DNA of 64,000 nucleotides from positions 81,182,958 to 81,246,957 of the forward strand of contig CP136069.1 in NCBI GenBank assembly GCA_032622095.1, written 5' to 3'. How positions within the stretch are numbered: position 1 is the stretch's first letter; every line of letters begins with the position of its first letter. Position numbers and translations under genes: made by a program. This DNA comes from Siphonodentalium dalli. Its lineage: Eukaryota > Mollusca > Scaphopoda > Gadilida > Siphonodentaliidae. The notes under the pieces are model-generated. The model ran no database searches and was not told the DNA's origin. It was given only the letters and a program-made list of their open reading frames with translations. Shown here piece by piece: positions 1-10,316 of this stretch.

Positions 1-168
1 TGTCTTAGTCTAAAATTTAACAATATGTCCACACATTTTGGTGTTAAGATGATATTGGGAAGACTAAATCAAACGGGGTTCCTTTGATATAACAATTTGA
101 TATACTGCTTAGAGTCATATTTATAGAATCTGATCTTTTGATTGTTGGCGGTGTAATTCTGTTGCTCA
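1..168. other. Left flank of the Helitron array, no gene seen
   Basis: I see no coding potential here. The last 40 or so bases (about 127-168) recur almost unchanged at 724-766, again directly before a Helitron-like 5' end. This suggests that a piece of flank was copied together with the neighbouring element. Confidence 0.5.
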
Positions 169-766
169 TCTTCTATTATATATTTTGAAGACCTCTGTCT
201 GTCTGTATGTCCTTTATAGAATCGAAAACGGGTTGACCGATCGAGACCAAACTTCCTATCCAAAGGTAAAATCTCACGGGAATCGTCGGCGTCGCATTTT
301 GGAGGAGCACCCGTTCTCCACTCTCAGTCACAAAAAACGGCACTGCGGTGGTTAATCAAGTGATAATTTAATGAGCGTTTGTTTTTGACGCATCGCTATA
401 AAGAGCGTTTGTTTACCATTCAACGTTATTAGCATCTGCAGAGAGATATACGGGAACATCTAATATATAGAAACGGGTGGAGCTATCGACTTGAAATTTG
501 GTATGTGAATGTATCTTGCCCCGGATACGAATTTTATCGGGTCGCCGAGCCCGTGCGACGCCAGCTTCGCGCATGCGCAGACCAGATCTCGGAAACGGGT
601 GGAGCTATCGACTTGAAATTTGGTATGTGAATGTATCTTTCCCCGGATACGAATTATATCGGGTCGCCGAGCCCGTGCGACGCCAGCTTCGCGCATGCGC
701 AGACCAGATCTCGGAAACGGGTTTAATCTGATCTTTTGATTGTTGGCGGTGTAATTCTGTTGCTCA
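169..766 (+). mobile_element. Non-autonomous Helitron, copy 1 (3' end lost)
   Basis: It begins TCTTCTATTATATATTTTG after an A, the expected Helitron A|TC insertion edge. A (CTGT)-rich stretch follows, then the 'TCGAAAACGGGTTGACCGATCGAGA' region (about 227-251), then two copies of a 122-bp unit (about 479-722; the AGCTATCGACTTGAAATTTG motif is spaced exactly 122 bp). The usual terminal hairpin and CTAG are missing. The last unit runs into a second copy of the upstream flank at about 724. No coding region is present. The 5' part matches the copy starting near 10326, so the two belong to one subfamily. Confidence 0.65.
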
Positions 767-1483
767 TCTCATATATATTTTTGAAGACCTCTGTCTGTAT
801 GTTTGTTTGTATGTTTGTCTGTCATTGATACAAATCTACGATTCTCGACCGATCGGGACGAAACTTGGTACGTGTGTGTAGTTTGACCAGGCGGTGGACG
901 TTGTCTTATTGGCGAGCCCGTGCGGCGCCCGTGCAGCGCATGCGCAGACGAGATCTCGGAAACGGGTTGAGCTATCGACTTGAAATTTGCTATGTGAATG
1001 TATCTTGCCCCGGATACGAATGTTATCGGGTCGCCGACCCCGTGCGACGCCAGCTTCGCGCATGCGCAGACGAGATCTCGGAAACGGGTGGAGCTATCGA
1101 CTTGAAATTTGGTATGTGAATGTATCTTGCCCCGGATACGAATTTTATCGGGTCGCCGAGTCCGTGCGACGCCAGCTTCGCGCATGCGCAGACGAGATCT
1201 CGGAAACGGGTGGAGCTATCGACTTGAAATTTGGTTTTTGAATAGCCCGGACAACTTGAAATTTGGTATGTGAATGTATCTTGCCCCGGATACGAATTTT
1301 ATCTGGTCGCCGAGCCCGTGCGACACCAGCTTCGCGCATGCGCAGACCAGATCTCGGAAACGGGTAGAGCTATCGACTTGAAATTTGGTTTTTGAATAGC
1401 CCGGACAACGTCGGGCTGGGTAGAGCTATCGACTTGAAATTTGGTTTTTGAATAGCCCGGACAACGTCGGGCTCATCGGCTAG
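767..1483 (+). mobile_element. Non-autonomous Helitron, copy 2
   Basis: The 5' end is TCTCATATATATTTTTGAAG directly after an A. The 3' end is the hairpin AGCCCGGACAACGTCGGGCT (1454-1473) followed by CATCGG and CTAG (1480-1483). About four 122-bp units fill the centre. Extra terminal hairpins lie upstream: one truncated near 1243-1252 and one complete near 1399-1418. Neither is followed by CTAG. The next Helitron starts at the very next base (1484). Known of the family: Helitrons end in a short hairpin about 10 bp before CTRR and insert between A and T, without target duplication. Confidence 0.8.
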
Positions 1484-1496
1484 TCTCATATATATT

Positions 1497-4400
1497 TTGA
1501 AGACCTCTGTATGTTTGTATGTTTGTATGTATGTTTGTCATTTATACAAATCTACGATTCTCGACCGATCGGGACGAAACTTGGTACGTGTGTGTAGTTT
1601 GACCAGGCGGTCGTCCTTGTCGTATTGGCGAGCCCGTGCGACGCCCGTGCAGCGCAGGCGCAGACGAGATCTCGGAAACGGGTGGAGCTATCGACTTGAA
1701 ATTTGCTATGTGAATGTATCTTGCCCCGGATACGAATTTTATCGGGTCGCCGAGCCCGTGCGACGCAAGCTTCGCGCATGCGCAGACCAGATCTCGGAAA
1801 TTTTGTATGTGAATGTACATGCACGAAAAGACACAAGACTTTATGTGATCAGATTCTTCCCACAACCACAGCACATTTCATCAACATTTAATCAGAAGCA
1901 TATCTTCCCCTATTCTGGCGTGAACTGTGAACTGTGAAAATGCATTTCTATTAGAATATCAATCATGATATAGACGCTCTTTGTTATTTCCATATCAGGA
2001 ATCCGTTCACAGATAACACTCTTTATATGTTAGCCAGGAACGTTTTGTGCATTTGTTGACATTGTTGGGATGTACTTTCCTTGAATCAGAGCTTCGTGGA
2101 ATATCTTTTCTGATTTTTTGATTACCATTGCAGTTCCAGATCTCGGAAAAAGGGTGCAGCTATCGACTTGAAATGTATTAATCAGAAGCATATCTTCCCC
2201 TATTCGGGTGTGGATTGCTGCTCGCCTGCAAATCACCCGTCATAGAAGCATATCTTCCCCTATAACTGTATCATTGCAGTTACTGCCTTAACCTGTCTTT
2301 TCTTATAATTTGCTATTTAATCGCCCTAATTTCTTTCATCCACTGCGGATAGAAGCATATCTTCCCCTATAACTGTATCATTGCAGTTACTGCCTTAACC
2401 TGTCTTCTTATAATTTGCTATTTAAGCGCCCTAATTTCTTTCGTCCACTGCGGATGTTCATTTCCACGTATGTCAAGAACATTTTATCTCTCATTGTAAT
2501 TACTGTGCTAAAATCTGGTCAATAATAACAAAATTGTACCGTCATCCTTCACCGACAGCCCTCGATACATGCAAGAAAAGAAAAGACTTTATGTTATCAG
2601 AACAAGGACAATTCCATAATAACGAAATTGTGCCGTCATCATTCACGATACATGCACGAAAAGACAAGACTTTATGTAATCAGATTCTTCCCACAACCAC
2701 AGCACATTTCATCAACATTCATCCATTAATTAATCAGAAGCATATGTTTGTATGTATGTTTGTCATTTATACAAATCTACGATTCTCGACCGATCGGGAC
2801 GAAACTTAGTACGTGTGTGTAGTTTGACCAGGCGGTCGTCCTTGTCGTATTGGCGAGCCCGCGCGACGCCCTTGCAGCGCATGCGCAGTCGAGATCTCGG
2901 AAACGGGTGGAGCTATCGACTTGAAATTTGCTATGTGAATGTATCTTGCCCCGGATACGAATTTTATCGGGTCGCCGAGCCCTTGCGACGCAAGCTTCGC
3001 GCAAGCGCAGACCAGATCTCGGAAATTTTGTATGTGAATGTACATGCACGAAAAGACACAAGACTTTATGTGATCAGATTCTTCCCACAACCACAGCACA
3101 TTTCCACAACATTTAATCAGAAGCATATCTTCCCCTATTCTGGCGTGAACTGTGAAAATGCATTTCTATTAGAATATCAAGCATGATATAGACGCTCTTT
3201 ATTATTTCCATATCAGGAATCCGTTCACAGATAACACTCTTTATATGTTAGCCAGGAACGTTTTGTGCATTTGTTGACATTGTTGGGATGTACTTTCCTT
3301 TAATCAGAGCTTCGTGGAATATCTTTTCTGATTTCTTGATTACCATTGCAGTTCCAGATCTCGGAAAAAGGGTGCAGCTATCGACTTGAAATGTATTAAT
3401 CAGAAGCATATCTTCCCCTATTCGGGTGTGGATTGCTGCTCGCCCGCAAATCACCCGTCATAGAAGCATATCTTCCCATATAACTGTATCATTGCAGTTA
3501 CTGCCTTAACCTGTCTTTTCTTATAATTTGCTATTTAATCGCCCTAATTTCTTTCATCCACTGCGGATAGAAGCATATCTTCCCCTATAACTGTATAATT
3601 GCAGTTACTGCCTTAACCTGTCTTCTTATAATTTGCTATTTAAGCGCCCTAATTTCTTTCGTCCACTGCGGATGTTCATTTCCACGTATGTCAAGAACAT
3701 TTTATCTCTCATTGTAATTACTGTGCTAAAATCTGGTCAATAATAACGAAATTGTACCGTCATCCTTCACCGGCAGCCCTCGATACATGCAAGAAAAGAA
3801 AAAAATTTATGTTATCAGAACAAGGACAATTCAATAATAACGAAATTGTACCGTCATCATTCACGATACATGCACGAAAAGACAAGACTTTATGTAATCA
3901 GATTCTTCCCACAACCACAGCACATTTCATCAACATTCATCCATTAATTAATCAGAAGCATATCTTCCCCCATTCTGGCGTGAACTGTGAACTGTGAAAA
4001 TGCATTTCTATTAGAATATCAAACATGATATAGACGCTCTGTATTATTTCCATATCAGGAATCCGTTCACAGATAACACTCTTTATATGTTAGCCAGGAA
4101 TTTTATGTCTACCAAACGTCACGAACTAACGTTTTGTGCATATGTTGATATTGTTGGGATGTACTTTCCTTGAATCAGAGCTTCGTGGAATATCTTTTCT
4201 GATTTCTTGATTACCATTGCAGTTCCATATCTCGGAAAAAGGGTGGAGCTATCGACTTGAAATGTATTAATCAGAAGCATATCTTCCCCTATTCGGGTGT
4301 GGATTGCTGCTCGCCTGCAAATCACCCGTCATAGAAGCATATCTTCCCCTATAACACTATCATTGCAGTTACTGCCTTAACCTGTCTTCTTATAATTTGC

Positions 4401-4735
4401 TATTTAAGCGCCCTAATTTCTTTCGTCCACTGCGGATGTTCATTTCCACGTATGTCAAGAACATTTTATCTCTCATTGTAATTACTGTGCTAAAATCGGG
4501 TCAATAATAACGAAATTGTGTCGTCATCCTTCACCGGCAGCCCTCGATACATGCAAGAAAAGACACAAGACTTTATGTTATCAGAACAAGGACAATTCTT
4601 CCCACTACCACAGCACATTTCCTCAACATTCATCCAGTTTGTGTCATGTTATGGCTTGAATAAGGTCATTTCCGGCTTTTTTCGCTGCCACAATGGCAAA
4701 ATGTATTAATCAGAAGCATATCTTCCCCTATGCGG
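1497..4735 (+). repeat. Three tandem copies of a ~1.22-kb block in the Helitron 5' region
   Basis: Landmarks repeat at fixed spacing: 'GTCATTTATACAAATC' at 1537 and 2762 (1225 bp apart), and 'CGTTTTGTGCAT' at 2041, 3259 and 4130. The third copy lacks the part with 122-bp units and has a 32-bp insertion near 4100. Within copies one and two, a 107-bp sub-unit beginning AGAAGCATATCTTCCCC is itself doubled (2244 and 2351). Each block also contains short decayed pieces resembling the rep coding region (see 2534-2680, 3752-3890 and 4518-4580). No gene is supported here. Confidence 0.75.
4518..4580 (+). pseudogene. Stray fragment of the Helitron rep coding sequence
   Basis: This stretch reads SSFTGSPRYMQEKTQD, the same 16 residues as the intact reading frame near 6690-6738, followed by non-homologous sequence. 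Shorter and more decayed versions (for example PSSFTIHARKDKT) occur near 2640 and 3860. So the 5' non-coding region contains copies of a small internal piece of the element's own gene. It has no start or domain and is not a gene. Confidence 0.65.
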
Positions 4736-4973
4736 GTGTGAACTGCTGGTCGCCCCTGACGAGATTGGTCGCCCCTGACGAGATTCCACCATGAGAGAAT
4801 CGAAACTTCACTTTAAATGCCCATCGTTGTAAGTGATGTCGGGCAATGAATGTCCCACGCAAATTTACCTCAGAAATTTTTTAGTATTATCTCGGTTCCC
4901 TCGAAGTTCATATAATTTGAACGGCCCTTCTGAGGGCCACTATTAGCGCAAGGGACTCGATAATACATAGAAA

Positions 4974-5834
4974 ATGCCCCCGAAAAAGCGGAAGCCCATA
5001 GGCCGCAAGAGTAACAATACACGTGCGAAACAGATTTGTCGTGATAACGAAACTGACGAACAGCGCCAGTTGCGACTGGATGCCGTTCGCCAGTCGACGG
5101 CCCTTTCCAGGGCGTCAGAAACTGACGAACAGCGCCAGTTGCGGCTCGATGCCCTTCGCCAGTCGACGGCCCTTTCCAGGGCGTCAGAAACTGACGAACA
5201 GCGCCAGTTGCGGCTCGATGCCGTTTGCCAGTCGACGGCCCTTTCCAGGGCGTCAGAAACTGACGAACAGAGCCAGTTGCGACTGGATGCCGTTCGCCAG
5301 TCGACGGCCCTTTCCAGTGCGTCAGAAACTGACGAACAGCGCCAGTTGCGGCTCGATGCCCTTCGCCAGTCGACGGCCCTTTCCATGGCGTCAGAAACTG
5401 ACGAACAGAGCCAGTTGCGACTGGATGCCGTTCGCCAGTCGACGGCCCTTTCCAGGGCCTCAGAAACTGACGAACAGCGCCAGTTGCGGCTCGATGCCCT
5501 TCACCAGTCGACGGCCCTTTCCAGGGCGTCAGAAACGGTTGCACAAACGGAATTGCGTCGACGAAACGACCGAGTCGCTACTGCAAATGCCAAAGAAGAA
5601 CAGCAACGTCTCAACGTTATTAGTTGGGGAAAAGCAGCCATGAATTACAATCCATCCATCGACTATACATCTCACGACTCTCTCCGAGTTGGGCAAATGG
5701 TGGTTGTTTGTGAGCACTGCTCTGCTTTGAGGTGGCCCACCGAACCCTTAGGTTTCTGCTGTTTCTTCTGCTCGTGGGAAGGTCTCCCTTCCGATTCGTC
5801 CAGACCAACCACAGCCCATGAGAGGCCTACTTAG
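4974..5834 (+). pseudogene. Rep/helicase segment 1: repeat-rich N-terminus and Cys cluster
   Basis: The open frame has 286 codons. Residues 1-25 are basic (PPKKRKP). Residues 26-186 are seven 23-residue repeats with core ETDEQRQLRLDA. A Cys motif CEHC...GFCC follows near residues 245-263, typical of the Helitron N-terminal zinc-finger-like region. The homologous frame ends at about 5765. Codons after that (FFCSWEGLPSD...) are out of frame, and the expected GKVSLP text lies in the +1 frame. Repeats of the type 'ETPEQRQ.RL' are common at Helitron N-termini. Their role is unknown. Confidence 0.8.
5049..5531 (+). repeat. Seven 69-bp in-frame tandem repeats
   Basis: GAAACTGACGAACAG recurs every 69 bp (5049, 5118 and so on) for seven units, giving a 23-residue glutamine-, arginine- and leucine-rich peptide repeat. 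Two alternating unit types (GATGCCGTT versus GATGCCCTT) suggest that the array expanded by duplication of pairs. Because 69 is divisible by three, all other frames also stay open here, which produces spurious ORFs on both strands. Confidence 0.9.
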
Positions 5835-6315
5835 TGGCGATTCTCCAGACTCGGAACATTTCCTCCACAACATCCGCCGATATAATTCGGCTTTCCAAAT
5901 GACATCGTTTGGAGCTAATGTAATAACCGAAGGTGGTTTTATGCCAACATTCAAGGTTCAGGGCCAGATCTATCACACAATTGGCTCGCTCCTACCTACA
6001 GCCGAACAACAACCCCGATTTTTGCAAGTCTACTTCATCGATGACCACCATGACCAGGCAAACCTTCGAGCATCCGATAACCTTAAACCTCATCTGATCA
6101 TCGCAATCCAAGACATGTTGCACGCGGACAACTCTTACATTACTAGCTTCAAGTATGCCATTGAGTCAAATCCCGGTCCGAATCTCGATGTTGTCATCAA
6201 TGCTGATAAAAAGCCTTCAGATGCACATCGTGGCAGGTTCAATGCCCCAGCTTGCAATGACCTTGCAGTGGTCATGACCGGGTAAGAACATGGAGCGCGA
6301 GACATAGTAATTAAG
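5766..6315 (+). pseudogene. Rep/helicase segment 2: start of the Helitron-like N domain
   Basis: The reading frame shifts by +1 relative to segment 1. It contains LLSGDSPDSEHFL, then RRYNSAFQMTSFGA and a 'GQIYHTIGSLLP' block (residues counted from about 5818), all typical of the region before the Rep HUH motifs. An in-frame TAA (6283-6285) interrupts VVMTG / EHGARDIVIKP. The frame is lost again near 6315, where the text continues in the frame of segment 3. Confidence 0.75.
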
Positions 6316-7871
6316 CCCGTGATAACACAATCAGGAGGATTTGCGAGACACACAGGTCATATGAGCCTCTACAGTATCCTCTACTGTGTGTGCGTGGTGA
6401 AGATGGCTATCGCTTGGGGATCCAACATGCTGTCGGTCGAAAGAATGTCTCGTGCAATGAGTTCTATGCTTACTATTTCATGGTAAGGAGCAATTCTTTC
6501 AACCACTTACATCGGAGTAGGAATCTGTTCAATCAGTTTGCTGTCGACATGTATGCTAAGGTTGAATCTGAGAGACTGTTTTACATTCGTTCACACCAGC
6601 GTGAATTACGAGCAGATTCCTACATTCATCTCCGAGACAGCATCAATAACGATCAGACAGAAGGCCATGGTCAACTTTGTATACTTCCGTCATCATTCAC
6701 AGGAAGTCCACGATATATGCAAGAGAAGACACAGGACGCCTTGACGTACGTGGAGAATTTTGGTCGCCCATATCTCTTTGTCACGTTTACGTGTAATCCC
6801 AAATGGGAGGAGGTCAAGAGAGAGTTGTTCGAGGGCCATGCACCAAGGGACAGGCATGATGTGGTTGCCCGTGTTTTCCGCCTGAAACTTCAGAAACTCA
6901 TGTTTCTGGTGAAGAAATGTCATATCTTCGGGCAATCATTATGTGACATGTACACCATTGAGTGGCAGAAGAGGGGCCTCCCCCACTCACACATCCTCAT
7001 ATGGTTACAGGATAAGATTCATGCAGACCAGATAGATAACATCATCTCGGCTGAATTGCCTGATCCCGAGCAAGACCAAATACTGTATGATTTTGTAAAG
7101 ACGCATATGGTCCACGGACCATGCGGGCGGATCAATCCCAACTCGCCTTGCATGAAAGATGGCAAGTGCCCGAAGCGATATCCGAGACAGTTTTTAGCAG
7201 AGACCCAGACATCTAATGAAGGTTGCCCTCTCTACAGGAGGCGTTCACCAGAAGATGGCGGTTTCACTGCTAAAATAAGAATGAGAACTGGTGGAGACTT
7301 CGAAATCGACAACAGGTGGATTGTCCCTTATTGTCCTCTTCTGACGAAGTTATTCAATGCACATATTAATGTTGAATTTTGCAGCTCTGTCAAGTCCATT
7401 AAATATGTGTGCAAGTATATAAATAAGGGTTCAGATGCTGCCATGTTCGCATAACGAGACTCGAATGATGAGGTCAGCCAGTTTCAAATGGGCAGATATC
7501 TTAGCACAAGCGAGGCGTTCTGGAGAATATTTGATTTCCCTATTCATGACCGTCATCCTACAGTAGTTCGCCTCGCTGTCCATCTCGAAAATGGTCAGAG
7601 GGTGTATTTCACTGAGAATAATGCCCAGCGAGTAGCTGCTGCTCCACCAAAGGAAACGAGTTTAACATCTTTTTTCACGACATGTCAAAATGATGAGTTT
7701 GCTCGGACTCTTCTCTATGTTGAAATGCCCGCATACTACACATGGGCGAGCAACAGATGGTCCAGGCGGAAGCGGGGTTCACCAGTTGGTGGACAGGTTT
7801 GTGTCTTCAAGGACACGGCCCTGGGCAGACTGTACACGGTACACCCATCTCAGCATGAATGTTTTATTTGA
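6316..7871 (+). pseudogene. Rep/helicase segment 3: HUH endonuclease (Rep) domain
   Basis: It starts in frame with RDNTIRRICETH, before the first ATG at 6390. The block LFVTFTCNPKWEEV is followed by the metal-binding HUH motif in RGLPHSHILIWL (about 6974-7009). The catalytic motif IKYVCKYINKGSD (about 7399-7437) carries two tyrosines, as in Helitron Rep proteins that cut and join single strands. TAA at 7452-7454 interrupts the frame right after MFA. The same frame resumes with RDSNDEVSQFQMGRYLS and continues through WRIFDFPIHDRHPTVVRL until the frame breaks in a T-run near 7865. Confidence 0.85.
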
Positions 7872-8376
7872 GGGTGCTCCTCTTGGAAGTTCGGGGTCCT
7901 GAATCTTTTGAAAGTCTGAGAACCATTGATGGTGAGGTATGCACGACTTTCCGCCAGTCTGCTCTCCAAAGAGGCCTTATTGAAGACGACAGACAATGGG
8001 AAGCAACTCTGTCCGAGGCTTCTGTTTCAAGAACGCCGAGGTGTATGCGTAGCCTCTTTGCTGTTCTGTTGCAGATGTGTGGAGTCTCAGATCCCAATGG
8101 TCTCTGGATGCAATTCAGAGAGGATATGTCTGAAGACTTCCGCTGGAGACAGCAGAGGTTCAACCCAGATGTTGAGGTCGCCTTCAATGAAGATATCTTC
8201 AATCAAGCTCTCGCGGCTATTGAAGACAAGATTCTAGCCCATGGAGGCCTTGAATTACACACTTTCGGACGTCCCCGAACTACCAGGATTGAAACTGTTC
8301 AACAACCAAGAGAAATACTTAGAGAGACGACATATGATAGAGATATCCTTGCTGATGTCATCGTGAAGCGAAACTA
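7859..8376 (+). pseudogene. Rep/helicase segment 4: linker between Rep and helicase
   Basis: The frame changes within the T-run near 7862-7868 and resumes as FYLRVLLLEVRGPESF, then SLRTIDGEVCTTFRQSALQRGL, the usual text between the Helitron Rep and helicase domains. The conserved reading ends near ADVIVKRNY (about 8376). After that the helicase continues in another frame, and the codons to the stop at 8422 are not homologous. Confidence 0.8.
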
Positions 8377-9744
8377 TTGCAAGAACAGCGGCATGTTTTT
8401 GACACAATTATGGGTTCTGTAAACGGTGCCGGTGGTATATTTTTCTTAGATGTGCCAGATGGTACTGGTAAAACGTTTCTGATAAACTTAATTCTTGCCA
8501 GGATTCGGATTCAGGGGAAAATTGTCATTGCAGTTGCGTCATCTGGGATCGCTGCGACATTGCTCCCGGGTGGTAGGACTGCTCACTCGGCATTCAAACT
8601 CCTGCTGAACTTAACAGTGAATGACCTGGCGACGTGCAATATAGCAAAAGATACAGGGCTTGCGCGTCTACTCCGCAGTAGTGTAATGATTGTTTGGGAT
8701 GAGTGCACCATGTCTCACAAACATGCTTTCGAAGCTCTGGACAGGACATTGCAGGACATTCGTGAGTGTAATGCGATCATGGGCGGTGTAACCTTGCTCC
8801 TGTCCGGAGACTGCAGACAAACGCTCGCTGTTATCCCTCGGGGAACGAGGGCTGACATGGTCCGCGCATCTCTCAGGTAGTCTTATCTTTGGCGGAGTGT
8901 TCGCTCTCTGCACCTGACAACCAACATGAGAGCCCATTCATATAACGACGAGATGGCCACCTCATTTGCAAGTGATTTGCTTCACATTGGAAATGGCGAA
9001 TTTTATGGTAGCATAAATTTGTCTGAATGCACCGACTGTTGTTGTGTCGGAAGTTGTGATGCATTGATTGGGGCAGTTTTCGGTGATCTGGTCAGCAACA
9101 TGAATGATTGCACCTGGCTATGTGAGAGAGCAATTCTCGCTCCTAAGAATGACACCGTTGACGCAATCAATCGTAAGATGCTGGCAATGGTACCTGGAGA
9201 GATCCGTGCATCCAACTCTATAGATTCAATCTCAGATCCAAGTGACGTGGTCAACTATCCTACCGAATTTCTCAATTCTTTAAGTCCCACTGGTATGCCA
9301 CCACACGAGCTTTTCCTGAAAGAGGGTGTTCCGATCATGTTGTTGAGGAATATGGAACCCCCGAAACTCTGCAATGGCACCAGGCTCTTTATCAGCAAAA
9401 TAATGCCTCATCTTATTGAGGCCGAGATTTTGACCGGGTGCGGCAAGGGTGAATATGTGTTCATCCCTAGAATTCCCTTGATACCTACAGACAGCCCAAT
9501 TGAGTTCCGAAGGCTGCAGTTCCCGGTTAAGCTAAGTTTTGCTATGACAATTAATAAGCCACAAGGCCAAACACTTAAAGTAGCCGGGTTGCAACTGGAG
9601 GAACCATGTTTCTCTCATGGTCAACTTTATGTTGCCATGTCACGAGTTGGTTGGCCAGGTAACTTACACATCAATGCACCTGACAATGCAACAATCAATG
9701 TCGTGTACAGGGAGGCCCTCGGGTTATCAGAGATTGGTATGTGA
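8377..9744 (+). pseudogene. Rep/helicase segment 5: PIF1-like SF1 helicase domain
   Basis: Helicase motifs are in the right order. Walker A is DGTGKTFLINL (usually GGTGKT, so one Gly is replaced by Asp). The ASSGIAATLLPGGRTAHS block is motif Ia. Walker B is VIVWDECTMSHK, motif III is LLSGDCRQ, motif V includes FAMTINKPQGQTL, and motif VI is HGQLYVAMSR. An in-frame TAG (8878-8880) after RASLR splits the domain. The same frame resumes with SYLWRSVRSLHLTTNMRAH. The natural stop is TGA at 9742-9744, directly before the subterminal repeats. There is no true ATG at 8377; the domain is internal to the full protein. Confidence 0.85.
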
Positions 9745-9770
9745 TCAGTGCTGGGCATGCCTATTTAATG

Positions 9771-10006
9771 TATTGATCTCAGGAAATGTTCTTCGGTGAT
9801 CGGTCGCCGGGCCGGAGAACATGTATATGTCCATTGTGTACATACTACTTATTCATTAATTTATTGGTCTCATGTGAAGTTCTTCGGTGATTGGTCGCCA
9901 GGCCGATGAACATGTATAATATGTGTATATAGTTCATTTAATTTATTGATCTCAGGAAATGTTCTTCGGTGATCGGTCGCCGGGCCGGAGAACATGTATA
10001 TTGATG
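9771..10006 (+). repeat. Three subterminal hairpin repeats of the Helitron
   Basis: Copies begin near 9771, 9861 and 9943 (units of about 82-90 bp). Each contains GTTCTTCGGTGATCGGTCGC followed by a pairing CCGGAGAAC or a variant, so each can form a hairpin with GTTCTYCGG arms and a GC-rich tip. They lie just downstream of the helicase stop. They could serve the gene's 3' end or act as subterminal signals; no function is shown. Confidence 0.7.
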
Positions 10007-10300
10007 TACATTTTGTATATACTATTTATTTAATTTATTAATCGAATGCTGCCACTGTCGGTCCCAAGCCCGAACAACATTCAGGCCTTTGTTGTGATTT
10101 TAACTAGCTAAACTTTCTACCAACTAACAGAGGCCCGAATCGAAGCAGAGGGGGTCACACTTAAGCTATTATTACGGACGATTGCAAATCACCCGTCAAA
10201 TGTGACATAGGTTTACGTTTGGTGGCAACGATGAGAACCCTGTACAATGGTGTCGAAAATGACCTAGATCATATCTGATCTCTTATATTTTGAGAAATAG

Positions 10301-10316
10301 CCCGGACAACGTCGGG
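10301..10316 (+). other. Terminal hairpin of the full-length Helitron
   Basis: CCCGGACAACGTCGGG can fold into a short stem. The same hairpin lies 5-7 bp before CTAG in the neighbouring copies, where it marks the 3' end. Here the following bases are CACATCAGCT instead of CATCGGCTAG. Confidence 0.7.

Larger units (their letters stand above)
4974..9744 (+). pseudogene. Helitron Rep/PIF1-like helicase gene, inactivated
   Basis: Read across breaks, the product has the classical Helitron order: an N-terminal basic and repeat region, a zinc-finger-like Cys cluster, a rolling-circle replication initiator (HUH) domain and a PIF1-type SF1 helicase. The family nicks and strand-transfers the element in the nucleus. 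The ATG at 4974 is followed by MPPKKRKP, a good nuclear-localisation motif. Lesions seen: frameshift near 5760-5772; TAA 6283-6285; frameshift near 6315; TAA 7452-7454; frameshift near 7862-7868; frameshift near 8370-8380; TAG 8878-8880. In each case conserved family text resumes directly after the break. The gaps have no splice signals, so introns are unlikely. The copy is therefore a pseudogene, though recent enough that most motifs are intact. Confidence 0.85.

Noticed and set aside
460-1339. Many overlapping frames on both strands with MREAGVAR... or MVCECILPRIR... peptides
   Set aside because: They are translations of the 122-bp Helitron unit in several frames. 122 is not divisible by three, they recur in every unit and have no domain.
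5049-5531. Could the 69-bp repeats be a CRISPR-like array?
   Set aside because: There are no unique spacers, the repeats are contiguous and in frame, and the DNA is eukaryotic.
4870-5643. Long frames on the minus strand and in the +1 frame across 4.9-5.6 kb
   Set aside because: Shadows of the 69-bp in-frame repeat of the Rep N-terminus. Unit length divisible by three keeps all frames open.
6286-6389. Possible intron between Rep segments
   Set aside because: The gap reads as homologous protein in two frames with one stop and one shift, so it is mutated coding sequence rather than an intron.
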